Part shown: positions 1 through 8,404 of the stretch, in pieces | Layout: the number at the start of each line of letters is the position of its first letter | Numbering within the stretch: the first letter of the stretch is position 1 | DNA from: Streptosporangium sp. NBC_01755 | Lineage (GTDB): Bacteria; Actinomycetota; Actinomycetes; Streptosporangiales; Streptosporangiaceae | Assembly: GCF_035917995.1 (NCBI RefSeq) | Contig: NZ_CP109131.1 | Location: forward strand, 1,488,001 to 1,552,000 | Direction: 5' to 3' | Length of the DNA stretch: 64,000 nt | Notes under the pieces: model-generated | What the model was told of the DNA's origin: nothing | Databases searched by the model: none | The model's input: only the letters and a program-made list of their open reading frames with translations | Made by a program: the position numbers and the translations under genes

Positions 1-2560
1 CCAGGGTGGCCCGTACGGCCTGCTCTCGACGCCGCTCGTCAACCGACAACTCGGTCAGCCAGAGGCGCAGCTCGCTCACCTCGTGGTCGGGGAGCATGCC
101 GTCGGTGACCTTGCCCTCGTTGACGACGAACCGGTCGACCTCTCCGAGACCGTACTCGGTGAGCATCCTGACGAAGTGCTTGGTGATCACCTCTCTGGAC
201 TTGGACGGCACCCTGGAGAGCACGATGGCCAGCTTGGCCCCGCGTTCCTTGGCCAGGCGGAGCAGCCGCCAGGCCGGGGCGTCGGCGTAGCGGGCGGCGG
301 TGGTGACGAAGATCCACAGATCGGCCACGTCGAGCATGCGGTGGGCGATCTCGTGGTGCTCCTCGACCACCGAGTCGATGTCGGGGGTGTCGAGCAGTGC
401 CACGCCGGGAGGGAGGCGCTCGGTGGAGACGAGCACGAGGCCGCCGGAGGCCGCCTCGGGGTCGGGCTCGCTCAGCCGCCGGAGACTACCGAGCATGTCG
501 CCCTTGGCGAACCACTCGTGGTCGTCGGGGTGGCAGGCCAGGACAGGCGTTCCGGTCGTCGGACGGCGCACGCCGGTCGCGCTGACCCTGGCGTTGGCCA
601 GTGTGTTGAGGAGCGTGGACTTGCCCGCGCCGGTGGAGCCCGCGACCACGACGAGGGCGGGCGCGGTGCTCGTGTGGACGCGGGGGATCACGTAGTCGTC
701 GAGCTGGGCCAGGATCTCACTCTGGACCCGCCTGGCCTCCTCGGCGCCGGGGATGTCCAGGCCGAAGCCGAGATCGGTGACACCGGCACGTACGGCGGTG
801 AGCGCGCTGCTCAGGGCCTCGGAGACGGCGTCGGGAAGCGGCGTCTCCCGCGTCCGGTCGCCCGGCGACCCCGCGTCCTTCCCGCCTCCGGCCTTCCCGC
901 TCCCGCCGTCCTCGTCGTTCTCGTCGTTCTCGTCCGCGTCGCCGGCCCCGTCCAGGACCTCGGCTCCGGCCTCGCCATCGCCATCGCCATGAGTCTCTTC
1001 ACCGTGAGCCTCGTCGCCATGAGTCTCTTCACCGTGAGCCTCGTCGCCATGAGTCTCTTCACCGTGAGCCTCATCGACATGAGTCTCGTCGCCATGAGTC
1101 TCGTCGCCGGTCTCGGCGGGCTCGCCATCACTTCGGGCCGCGCCACCGGTCCCACCGGTCTCGCTCTCCCGCGGAGTCCGCTCATCGATCTCAGCGGGCT
1201 CGGCGTCGCGCTGAGCCCCGTCGCCGGTCAGGGCCCGCTCTCCGACCTCGCCGCCATCCTCGGCTCCGCCGGCGCCCGGCATCCCGGCGTTGCTCTTCGC
1301 TCCGTTCTCCGACCCGTCGCGATGCCCCTCACGGGGCGCGTCCCCGGTCTCACCGTCATCCGTGAGGAGGACGACGACCTCGTCGGACTCGGCGTCCTTC
1401 TCGGGCTCCTTCTGCTTTTCCTGGGGTCTGCTCACCCGAAGGGGCGGAGCGGTGGCCTCGGCGCGTGGCCGCCCGTCCTCGGACCGGGGGGAAAAGCCGT
1501 CATTCGCCGTACGGGAGGAGATCCCGGCACCTTCCCCGGGGGCGGAACTCGAAGCACCACCCCCGAGATCACCGGCACGGGGAGCGCTCGGGGGAACGGG
1601 GGCACCTGGGCGAAAGAGCGCACCGGGACCGGCCTGGGGAACAGGAGCACCGGGAGAAGGTGCGACGGGGCCACCACCGGCACGGGGAACGCTCTGGAAA
1701 GCGGGGCCCGGACGGAAAATCGCACCGCGAGAACCGATGGCGGGATCGTCCCCGTGAGAAGCGCTCGCAAAACCCCCCTGGAAGGCGGGAGCACCCGGCC
1801 TCGGAGGGACACCGGGAGGAGCGGTGGCAGGGCCACCGCCACGCGAAGCATCGGGGGAAGGATGGGCGCCTTGCCCCGGGGCCGCCCCCGGCGGGGCGGG
1901 AGCGCTTCCACGGGGAGCACCCGGCGGGGCGGGAGCACCGCCACGGGGAGCCTTCTGGGGGGCGGGGGCACCGCCGCGGGAGGCTGCCGGGGAGGCGCTC
2001 GGACCGGGGGCCGCACCGGGCAAGGCCGTACCAGGGCCGGACGAGGCCGTACCAGTGCCCGACGAGGCCGTACCGGGACCGCTGCGGGAGGCACCGGAGG
2101 GACGGCCGCCCGGGGCGCCGGCGGAGGTGGGGTTGACCGTTTCCCGGGAGGTGGTGATGGCGGCGATCGTGGCCTGGGCGGCAGCCGCGGCGGCGTGGAA
2201 GGCCGCCATCGCCTCCGCGGAAGCAGGCGGGGCGGCTGGACCGACCGCCCCACCCGGGGCGGCTGGACCGACCGCCCCACCCGGGGCGGCTGGACCGGCC
2301 TTCCTGCCCGGAGGCGTGGCGGGACCCGCTGTTCCGCCGGAGGGCGCGGCGGGACCGGCCGCACCGGCGGAGGGCCGGGTGCGGGCGCGGATGGAGGCGG
2401 CGTCGTCGTCCGGACGGATGGCGCCGAAGGTCACCGTCTGCTCGCCGGGGGATTCCTGGTCATCCGACGGGGTGTCGTCGAGTGGCTCCGGGGGGGTGCC
2501 GGCGAGGCGAGGGTCACGGCCGCCACCTGAATGGGGGGGCCTGCTGGAAGCCGATTTCAC
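1..2560 (-). CDS. GTPase (dynamin-like/P-loop) with a very long disordered N-terminus, 3' end outside the window
   Basis: The reading frame is open from a GTG at 2560 to the left edge, giving at least 853 residues. A P-loop, GSTGAGKST, has its Lys near residue 647, and a switch motif LLDTPDID follows near residue 724, which together indicate a GTPase of the large dynamin-like/GTP-binding class. Residues about 1-600 are Pro/Ala/Gly-rich and then acidic, probably disordered; residues about 490-525 contain three copies of an acidic His repeat (HGEETHGDEA). The GTG overlaps the stop of the upstream cysG gene in a GTGA arrangement with GGAG just before it, so translation is probably coupled. An alternative start is the GTG near 1438, which would remove the Pro-rich part, but the same codon bias upstream argues for the longer form. 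The link between siroheme synthesis and a GTPase is unexplained. Confidence 0.72.
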   Translation of the reverse strand, partial: MKSASSRPPHSGGGRDPRLAGTPPEPLDDTPSDDQESPGEQTVTFGAIRPDDDAASIRARTRPSAGAAGPAAPSGGTAGPATPPGRKAGPAAPGGAVGPAAPGGAVGPAAPPASAEAMAAFHAAAAAAQATIAAITTSRETVNPTSAGAPGGRPSGASRSGPGTASSGTGTASSGPGTALPGAAPGPSASPAASRGGAPAPQKAPRGGAPAPPGAPRGSAPAPPGAAPGQGAHPSPDASRGGGPATAPPGVPPRPGAPAFQGGFASASHGDDPAIGSRGAIFRPGPAFQSVPRAGGGPVAPSPGAPVPQAGPGALFRPGAPVPPSAPRAGDLGGGASSSAPGEGAGISSRTANDGFSPRSEDGRPRAEATAPPLRVSRPQEKQKEPEKDAESDEVVVLLTDDGETGDAPREGHRDGSENGAKSNAGMPGAGGAEDGGEVGERALTGDGAQRDAEPAEIDERTPRESETGGTGGAARSDGEPAETGDETHGDETHVDEAHGEETHGDEAHGEETHGDEAHGEETHGDGDGEAGAEVLDGAGDADENDENDEDGGSGKAGGGKDAGSPGDRTRETPLPDAVSEALSSALTAVRAGVTDLGFGLDIPGAEEARRVQSEILAQLDDYVIPRVHTSTAPALVVVAGSTGAGKSTLLNTLANARVSATGVRRPTTGTPVLACHPDDHEWFAKGDMLGSLRRLSEPDPEAASGGLVLVSTERLPPGVALLDTPDIDSVVEEHHEIAHRMLDVADLWIFVTTAARYADAPAWRLLRLAKERGAKLAIVLSRVPSKSREVITKHFVRMLTEYGLGEVDRFVVNEGKVTDGMLPDHEVSELRLWLTELSVDERRREQAVRATL

Positions 2561-3789
2561 GGTACTTGCTCCGCTCGAACCATCTCGATCTCCTGGCCGA
2601 CCTTCACGACATCGCCGACGATCACGATCGCAGGTGGCCGAATCTCAGCCGCGCTTACGCGCTCCGCCACGGTGGACAGCGTGGCGTAAAGAGCGCGCTG
2701 GGTCGGAAGGGTACCGTCCTGTACCACCAATACGGGAGTTTCCGGCAAACGTCCATCATGAATCAGCGTTTCGGCGATCACCCCGATCCGCTCGACCGCC
2801 ATCATAAGCACCAGCGTGCCGCCGGATCTGGCCAAATTGGGCCAGTCGACCGTGGATCTCTCGTCGCCCGGCGGGACGTGTACGGAGATCACGTGGAATT
2901 CCTGGCTGACACCGCGATGCGTCACGGGCACGTTGGCGGCGGCCGGGACCGCGACCGGGCTGGTGATGCCGGGGACCACGACCACCGGGATGCCCTCGCG
3001 GGCGCAGGCGAGCAGTTCCTCGCCGCCTCGGCCGAAGACGAACGGGTCGCCTCCCTTGAGCCGGACCACGAACTTGCCCTGCTTGGCGTGCTCGATCAGC
3101 AGCTCGTTGATCCTCTCCTGGGCCATGTAGCGGCCGTAGGGGATCTTCGCGGCGTCGATCAGCTCGACGTCCGGGGAGAGCTCGTCGAGCAGGGCCTGCG
3201 GAGCGAGACGGTCGGCGACGACCACGTCGGCCTGGGCCAGCAACTGCCGCCCACGGACCGTGATCAGGCCGGGGTCGCCGGGTCCGCCGCCGACCAGGGC
3301 GACGCCCACGGGCTTGGTGCGATTGCGCCGGGCGTCGACCGTACCGTCCCTGAGGGCTCCCACGACGGCGTCCCTGATCCCGGCGGCGCGCCGGGGATCG
3401 CCTCCGGCGGTGATGGCCACACTGATCTCGTCCACCTTGCCGCTGGCGGGGGTCCAGGCCGCGGAGGCGTCCTTGTCGTCGGCGCGCACGCACCAGATCC
3501 GCTTCGCCTCGGCCTCCTCGGCCACGGCGGCGTTCACCTCGTGGTCGTCCGTGCAGGCCTGCACCAGCCAGGCCCCGTCGACGTCGCCGGCCTGGTAGCG
3601 CCTGGTCTCCCAGGTCACGCGGCCTGTCGCGATGAGATCGTCGAGGGCGTGCGTGACGCTCGTCGAGACGATGGTGACCAGGGCGCCCGCGTCGAGCAGC
3701 GCCGGCACCCGCCGCTGGGCGACGCGCCCGCCGCCCACGACGAGCACCCGCCGCCCGGAGAGACGCAAGCCGAGCAGGTAGGGCGACAT
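2557..3789 (-). CDS. cysG: Siroheme synthase-type protein: precorrin-2 dehydrogenase fused to uroporphyrinogen-III C-methyltransferase
   Basis: The protein should methylate uroporphyrinogen III to precorrin-2 and oxidise it to sirohydrochlorin, feeding siroheme and cobalamin synthesis in the cytosol. The N-terminal 150 residues are a CysG_N Rossmann domain (RVLVVGGGRVAQRR). The C-terminal part is a SUMT methylase with GGGPGDPGLITVRG and RLKGGDPFVFGRGGEE. Length, about 410 residues, suits the two-domain form without a separate ferrochelatase. I prefer the ATG at 3789, seven codons inside the longest frame, because GGGAG lies 7-11 bases upstream; ATG 3810 is the alternative. It lies downstream of cobT on the same strand and overlaps the following GTPase start by four bases. 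Two TTGACA-like hexamers on the minus strand (near 3897 and 3918) lie in the 155-base leader, but no matching -10 stands out. Confidence 0.9.
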   Translation of the reverse strand: MSPYLLGLRLSGRRVLVVGGGRVAQRRVPALLDAGALVTIVSTSVTHALDDLIATGRVTWETRRYQAGDVDGAWLVQACTDDHEVNAAVAEEAEAKRIWCVRADDKDASAAWTPASGKVDEISVAITAGGDPRRAAGIRDAVVGALRDGTVDARRNRTKPVGVALVGGGPGDPGLITVRGRQLLAQADVVVADRLAPQALLDELSPDVELIDAAKIPYGRYMAQERINELLIEHAKQGKFVVRLKGGDPFVFGRGGEELLACAREGIPVVVVPGITSPVAVPAAANVPVTHRGVSQEFHVISVHVPPGDERSTVDWPNLARSGGTLVLMMAVERIGVIAETLIHDGRLPETPVLVVQDGTLPTQRALYATLSTVAERVSAAEIRPPAIVIVGDVVKVGQEIEMVRAEQVP

Positions 3790-3944
3790 TGCGACCGATC
3801 TCCCGTTCACGAGGAATTGTGAATCATGGCGTGCTTAAGAGGTAAACCTACCGGCTAATGGCGCTCTCTTTGCTGCGCCTGTGTTAACAGGTGTCAAGAG
3901 AGGGCTGACTGTTGTCAACCGGTCGGGTTCAAGCCTTCCGCAGG

Positions 3945-5021
3945 TCAGGCTTCCTTGTCCGTCACACCGGCGGAATCGAAGGTCGCGACCTCGTGCATCA
4001 CCCTGGCTGCGGCACAGACGAGCGGGTGGGCGAGCAGGCCGCCGGTGCCCTCGCCGAGTCGGAGTTCCAGCTCCACCAGGGGGCGCAGGCCCAGGTGTTC
4101 CAGGGCCGCGGCGTGACCGGGCTCGGCCGAGCGGTGCCCGGCCACGCAGTGGTCGACGACATCGGGGGCCAGTGCCGCCGCCGCCAGTGCCGCCGCCCCC
4201 GCGATGACACCGTCCAGGATGACCGGCACCCGCAGAGCGGCCCCGGCGAGGACGAACCCGGCGATCGCCGCGTGCTCCAGGCCGCCGACCGCGGCCAGCG
4301 TCTCCAGGGCGGACACCGGGGAGACGGCACCCGGCTCGCGCTCCAGGCCGTTCACCCGGAGTGCCTCGCGGACCACCTCGATCTTGCGTTCCAGGGTCTC
4401 GCCGTCGATACCGGTGCCCCTGCCGGTCACGGCCGCCGCCTCGTGCCCGGTGAACGCACAGATCAACGCGGCCGAGGCGGTCGTGTTGGCGATGCCCATG
4501 TCTCCGGTGATCAGGCAGCGGGCACCTCCGTCGACGAGGTCGCGAGCGTGCGCGATCCCGGCCTCCAGGGCCGCGACCGTCTGCTCGGGGGTCATCGCCG
4601 GCCCTCGGGACAGATCGGCCGTACCGTACGCGATCTTGCTGATCGTCAGACCGGGCGCTGGGTCGAGGTCGGCGGCCACACCGACGTCGACGACCGTCAC
4701 CGAGACACCGACCTGGGCGGCGAAGGCGTTGGCCACGGCGCCGCCCGCGAGGAAGTTGCCGACCATCTGCAGGGTGACCTCCTGCGGCCACGGGGTCACG
4801 CCCCTGGCGTGGACTCCGTGATCGGCGGCGAAGATCGCCAAAGCCGCGGGGACCGGAAGCGGCGGCGGGCTGACCGCCGCGGCCCCGGCCAGCCGTACCG
4901 CCACGTCCTCCAGGACGCCCAGCGCGCCCCTGGGCTTGGTCAGGCGGTCCTGGTGGGCTCGGGCCTCGGCGACGGCCGCCGGGTCGGCGGGGCGGATCGC
5001 CGCGATGGTCTCCTCAAGCAT
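3945..5021 (-). CDS. cobT: Nicotinate-nucleotide--dimethylbenzimidazole phosphoribosyltransferase
   Basis: CobT makes alpha-ribazole phosphate, the lower ligand of cobalamin, from nicotinate mononucleotide and dimethylbenzimidazole. The 358-residue sequence is colinear with the family: FAADHGVHARGVTPWP near the N-terminus, GDMGIANTTASAAL and GRGTGIDGETL in the middle, and the C-terminal GEGTGG motif. The second of two close ATG codons, at 5021, is preferred because GGAG lies nine bases before it and only three bases before the first. It follows the CbiX-like gene after 75 bases and precedes cysG by about 150 bases on the same strand, forming a small tetrapyrrole cluster. I see no damage. Confidence 0.95.
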   Translation of the reverse strand: MLEETIAAIRPADPAAVAEARAHQDRLTKPRGALGVLEDVAVRLAGAAAVSPPPLPVPAALAIFAADHGVHARGVTPWPQEVTLQMVGNFLAGGAVANAFAAQVGVSVTVVDVGVAADLDPAPGLTISKIAYGTADLSRGPAMTPEQTVAALEAGIAHARDLVDGGARCLITGDMGIANTTASAALICAFTGHEAAAVTGRGTGIDGETLERKIEVVREALRVNGLEREPGAVSPVSALETLAAVGGLEHAAIAGFVLAGAALRVPVILDGVIAGAAALAAAALAPDVVDHCVAGHRSAEPGHAAALEHLGLRPLVELELRLGEGTGGLLAHPLVCAAARVMHEVATFDSAGVTDKEA

Positions 5022-5095
5022 GGTCATGCGCTCCAGTCTCCCCCGAGAACAGCATTTCCGAAAAAACACGAAAGAGCCATCGAGGGGTCACCGGA

Positions 5096-6007
5096 TCACC
5101 AGGCGATGCCGCTGAGCGCCTCCTCGTAGCGCTCGATGACCACGTCGGCCAGGCCCTCGCAGTCGCCGATGACGTCGGCGCAGCGGACGTCCAGGTTCGA
5201 GTGGCCGGCGGCGTAGGCCATGGCCTGAGCCCAGACACGGTCGAGCAGACCGCCGGCGAACAGCAGGTAGGGCACGACGATCACGCGCTTGGCGCCGAGG
5301 CGTCGGCAGCGCTCGATGCCGCCGGGGACGCCGGGCGGGGTGAGGGAGACGAAGGCCGTCTCCACGGTCATGTACTCGTGGGCGTGGGTCTCCCAGAAGA
5401 GCCGGGAGACCCGGTGCACGTCGGCGTTCGTCTCGGGGCTGGTGGAGCCGTCACCGACCAGGACGACGGCGGTCTCGCCGATCTCGATGTGCTCGGGCTC
5501 CTCGTCGAGCGGCCCGGCGGCGGCGGGGACCAGCCGGAGACTGGCGACCTCGGCGGCGGCGTCGGCCAGACGCTCGGCGAGCAGCGCGAGGATGCGGGGG
5601 TCGGAGCCCAGGGGACGGCCGTAGTCGCAGGTGAGCATGGGATGCCGCTCCTGCTCGCGAGCCATCGCGGCAGGGATGTCCGTGCCGAGCCACACGTCGC
5701 CGGTGAGACTCATGGGCTGGGCCACCATCCGGTGGTGCCCACGCGCGACCAGCGAGGCGACGGAGTCGCTGAGGCGTGGCCTGGCCTTGCCGATGTAGCC
5801 ACCGGAGACGTCCGCCGCCGTCTGGTCCAGGCGGCAGCGGAGCCGATGGATGAACCTGCCGAATTCAGCGGATCCGCTGTCGTTGTGCGAGCCCTGTCCG
5901 ATAAGCAGCAGCGGCGGTTTCGTGACTCCTCCGCTCCCCGAGGAGAGCGGCTTCTCGCTTCCCTCGGGGGAGGCAGGCGACGGCCAAGCCCTGACCGCTC
6001 CAGACAT
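5096..6007 (-). CDS. Sirohydrochlorin chelatase-like protein (CbiX family) lacking the usual active-site histidines
   Basis: The 303-residue protein has the duplicated chelatase fold: a first half with LLLIGQGSHNDSG and TDIPAAMAREQERHP, and a second half with VVLVGDGSTSP and RCRRLGAKRVIVVPYLLFAGG. Family members insert cobalt or iron into sirohydrochlorin, and the neighbours cobT and cysG fit that. Odd points: the family His of the GHG motif reads Gln here (GQGSH), and the His expected before the DIPA motif is replaced (TGDVWLGTDIP). The first 30 residues are encoded across a conserved hairpin sequence at 5922-5959 that recurs elsewhere in the window, so the N-terminus may have been rebuilt by a mobile-element end. 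The ATG at 6007 has no good ribosome site. The protein may be a specialised or inactive chelatase. Confidence 0.72.
   Translation of the reverse strand: MSGAVRAWPSPASPEGSEKPLSSGSGGVTKPPLLLIGQGSHNDSGSAEFGRFIHRLRCRLDQTAADVSGGYIGKARPRLSDSVASLVARGHHRMVAQPMSLTGDVWLGTDIPAAMAREQERHPMLTCDYGRPLGSDPRILALLAERLADAAAEVASLRLVPAAAGPLDEEPEHIEIGETAVVLVGDGSTSPETNADVHRVSRLFWETHAHEYMTVETAFVSLTPPGVPGGIERCRRLGAKRVIVVPYLLFAGGLLDRVWAQAMAYAAGHSNLDVRCADVIGDCEGLADVVIERYEEALSGIAW
5922..5959 (-). repeat. Copy A of a conserved hairpin repeat, IS200/IS605-type right-end/guide-RNA-like
   Basis: On the minus strand this reads AGCGAGAAGCC, a stem-loop, then GGAGGAGTCAC. A second copy lies at 61896-61932 in the same orientation. 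The two stems differ by paired changes: CTCC/GGAG here, CCCC/GGGG there. The flanks are nearly identical. From general knowledge this pattern is typical of the 3' transposon end and guide-RNA scaffold of actinobacterial TnpB elements. It lies inside the reading frame of the CbiX-like gene. Confidence 0.6.
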
Positions 6008-6374
6008 CGGAACCGTAGCAGGGAAGCAATTCACCTGCCGGGTAAATCCGGCAGGCCCCTCGCTAAATATCATGGAAACCGGACTCCAATGACCTTGACC
6101 TGGGACTACGCAGTAGCGACTCGCGACGATATCCGATTTTGACACCGCATGAACAGGTAACGGATCGGTAAATTCTGTCTTTTCTTCCGTTGACCCGACA
6201 GATGACGAGGATCGGATCGACCGCGGCGGGCGACGCTCCCCCGCGGGTCGGCCCATGTGGATCACACGCCCTGGCACGTTAGCCGGACACGCGGGAGGCG
6301 TCCAGCACGGCCGTACCGGTGTTTCGGAGCCCGGTGCGCCCTCCCGGCCTCCGACCGGAGGATGTCCTTCCGGG
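6008..6374. other. Intergenic leader between lutC and the CbiX-like gene
   Basis: No gene is supported here. A perfect 8-bp stem (CCTGCCGG, six-base loop, CCGGCAGG) lies at 6034-6055 just upstream of the CbiX-like start; it lacks a U-tract and could be a leader hairpin. The composition around 6060-6190 is markedly more A/T-rich than the genes, as expected for promoter DNA. I looked for a cobalamin riboswitch and did not find its conserved core. Confidence 0.4.
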
Positions 6375-6995
6375 TCAGCGGATGACGACGACCTCCAGCG
6401 TGCGCGGGCCGTGCACGCCCTCCACCCGGTTCAGCTCGATGTCGCTGGTCGCGGAGGGACCGCTGATCCAGGTCAGCGGCCTGGACGGGTCGAGCCTGCC
6501 GACGGCCTCGGGAACACCGGCCACGATCTGCTCCGCGCGCACCACGCACAGGTGGTAGTCCGGCAGGAGGGTCAGCGCCCGGCGTCCCTGCCCGGGGCCG
6601 GTGTCCAGCACGATCGTGCCCGTCTCCGCGATCGCCACGGCGCACCCGGTGACGACCCCGTCCACCCTGTCCAGCTCGGCCGCGCTCAGCGGCGGGTCGT
6701 CGGTGACCGGTTCGCCGGGGGCCCACTCGGGCGGCAGCCCGTCGGGGGCGACCAGCCGGGTGGCGCCCCGGCGGGCCAGCGCCGCCGCGATCGTCGCGGC
6801 CGCCTCGCCCTCGTCCACCACGTGCACGACGGCCCGGTAGTCGGCCACGCGCTCGGCGAGCAACCCCACCAGGCCCGCCGCGGCGGCCGGGTCCGGTGAC
6901 GTGCGGTAGGCGCGGGTGATCTCGACCTCACCGGCCCCGGCCACCGCGGAGCGGATCCGCGACAGGATCCGCTCCCTGCTGCCCGCAGCGTTCAT
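6375..6995 (-). CDS. lutC: Lactate utilization protein C (LUD domain)
   Basis: LutC is the third subunit of the LutABC L-lactate dehydrogenase complex, which oxidises lactate to pyruvate in the cytosol. The 206-residue sequence has the LUD-domain features RVDGVVTGCAVAIAETGTIV and LPDYHLCVV. The start at 6995 overlaps the lutB stop (ATGA), so the two are translationally coupled. It is the last gene of the lutABC operon, whose expression is expected to be controlled by the divergent FadR-type gene at 9336. The next gene on this strand begins about 370 bases downstream, with no obvious terminator between them. Confidence 0.93.
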   Translation of the reverse strand: MNAAGSRERILSRIRSAVAGAGEVEITRAYRTSPDPAAAAGLVGLLAERVADYRAVVHVVDEGEAAATIAAALARRGATRLVAPDGLPPEWAPGEPVTDDPPLSAAELDRVDGVVTGCAVAIAETGTIVLDTGPGQGRRALTLLPDYHLCVVRAEQIVAGVPEAVGRLDPSRPLTWISGPSATSDIELNRVEGVHGPRTLEVVVIR

Positions 6996-8404
6996 TTGAC
7001 GCCTCCGTCTGTACGGTCCCACCAGTCACGGAATGACTCAGAAGGAATGTCGGGAATGTCACGGGTGTCGGTCCAGGCCGACAGCGGGCCCGGCAGGCGC
7101 CCGGGGACGAACCTGCGCAGGCGGCCACCGAGCCGCTGGGTGCGTGCCAGCCGCGCGGGGCGGTTGAACACCCATCCGGCGGCACGCATGCCCAGGCGCT
7201 CGACGCGCGGGTGGCGGACCCTGCCACGCAGATGGACCAGGACCTCTGGAATGTCGATCGCGACCGGGCAGGCGTCGAAACAGGCGCCGCAGAGAGTCGA
7301 GGCGTACGGCAGCGACGCGTCCAGCTCCGAGGCGGTGCCGCGCAGTTGCGGGGTGAGGATCGCGCCGATCGGTCCCGGATAGACCGAGCCGTACGCGTGA
7401 CCTCCGGCCCGCTCGTAGACCGGGCAGACGTTCAGGCAGGCCGAGCAGCGGATGCAGCGCAACGCCTGGCGGCCGATCTCGTCCGCCAGCACGTCCGTAC
7501 GGCCGTTGTCGAGCAGCACCAGGTGGAACTCCTGCCCCTCGGCCGCGCCCGTCCAGGTGGAGGTGTAGGGGTTCATCCGCTCGCCGGTGGAGCTCCTGGG
7601 CAGCAACTGGAGGAAGACCTCCAGGTCCTGCCAGCTCGGCAGCAGCTTCTCGATGCCGACCACGCTGATCAGCGTCTCGGGCAGGGTGAGGCACATCCGC
7701 CCGTTGCCCTCGGACTCCAGCACCACCAGCGTGCCGGTCTCGGCGATCATGAAGTTGGCACCGGAGATCGCGACCCTGGTGGAAAGGAAGCGCTCGCGCA
7801 GGTGGAGCCGGGCGGCCTCGGCGAGGGCGCGGGGCTCGTCTGTCAGGTCCTCCGGCGCGGCACGGCCCCAGTCGGCCATCTTCTCCCGGAAGATCTCGCG
7901 GATCTCCGAGCGGTTGCGGTGGATCGCCGGGACCAGGATGTGCGAGGGCCAGTCGTCACCGAGTTGGACGATCAGCTCGGCCAGGTCGGTCTCGTACGCG
8001 GTGATGCCCTCGAGTTCGAGCGCCTCGTTGAGGCCGATCTCCTGGGTCGCCATCGACTTGACCTTGACCACGCTGGTCTCGCCGGTGGCCTTGACCAGGT
8101 CGGCGACGATCCTGTTGGCCTCCTCGGCGTCGGCCGCCCAGTGGACGTGACCGCCCGCCGCGGTGACCGCCTCCTCCATGCGCACCAGGTAGCGCTCCAG
8201 GTTGCGCAGGGTGTGGTCCTTGATCTCCTTGGCCGCCCGGCGAAGCTCGGTCCAGTCGGGAAGCTCGCCGACCGCCAGGGCCCGTTTGCCGCGGATCGTG
8301 TGGGTGGCCTTGCGAAGGTTGTACCTGAGCTGCGAGTCCTGCACGGCGGCCGCGGCGTTCACCGGGAAGGCCGGCATGCCGAGGAACGTGGCGCCCCCGC
8401 TCAT
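6992..8404 (-). CDS. lutB: Lactate utilization iron-sulfur protein B
   Basis: The 470-residue protein combines an N-terminal LUD domain with a C-terminal ferredoxin-like domain. Cysteines of two 4Fe-4S clusters are visible in CIRCSACLNVCPVY and TLCGACFDACPVAIDIP. It transfers electrons in lactate oxidation together with LutA and LutC. The start at 8404 overlaps the lutA stop (ATGA) and the 3' end overlaps lutC in the same way, so all three should be made in fixed proportion. The longer open frame upstream of 8404 is only the antisense-like extension through lutA and is not used. Confidence 0.95.
   Translation of the reverse strand: MSGGATFLGMPAFPVNAAAAVQDSQLRYNLRKATHTIRGKRALAVGELPDWTELRRAAKEIKDHTLRNLERYLVRMEEAVTAAGGHVHWAADAEEANRIVADLVKATGETSVVKVKSMATQEIGLNEALELEGITAYETDLAELIVQLGDDWPSHILVPAIHRNRSEIREIFREKMADWGRAAPEDLTDEPRALAEAARLHLRERFLSTRVAISGANFMIAETGTLVVLESEGNGRMCLTLPETLISVVGIEKLLPSWQDLEVFLQLLPRSSTGERMNPYTSTWTGAAEGQEFHLVLLDNGRTDVLADEIGRQALRCIRCSACLNVCPVYERAGGHAYGSVYPGPIGAILTPQLRGTASELDASLPYASTLCGACFDACPVAIDIPEVLVHLRGRVRHPRVERLGMRAAGWVFNRPARLARTQRLGGRLRRFVPGRLPGPLSAWTDTRDIPDIPSESFRDWWDRTDGGVK

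Noticed and set aside
83-2530. An 815-residue open frame on the plus strand at the left edge
   Set aside because: It is antisense to the GTPase gene, is Arg/Gly-rich without any motif, and exists because G/C-biased codons leave the opposite strand open.
6008-6277. Possible cobalamin riboswitch upstream of the CbiX-like gene
   Set aside because: A short GAGTCCGGTT stretch resembles part of the riboswitch core, but the other conserved boxes are absent. A covariance-model search would decide.
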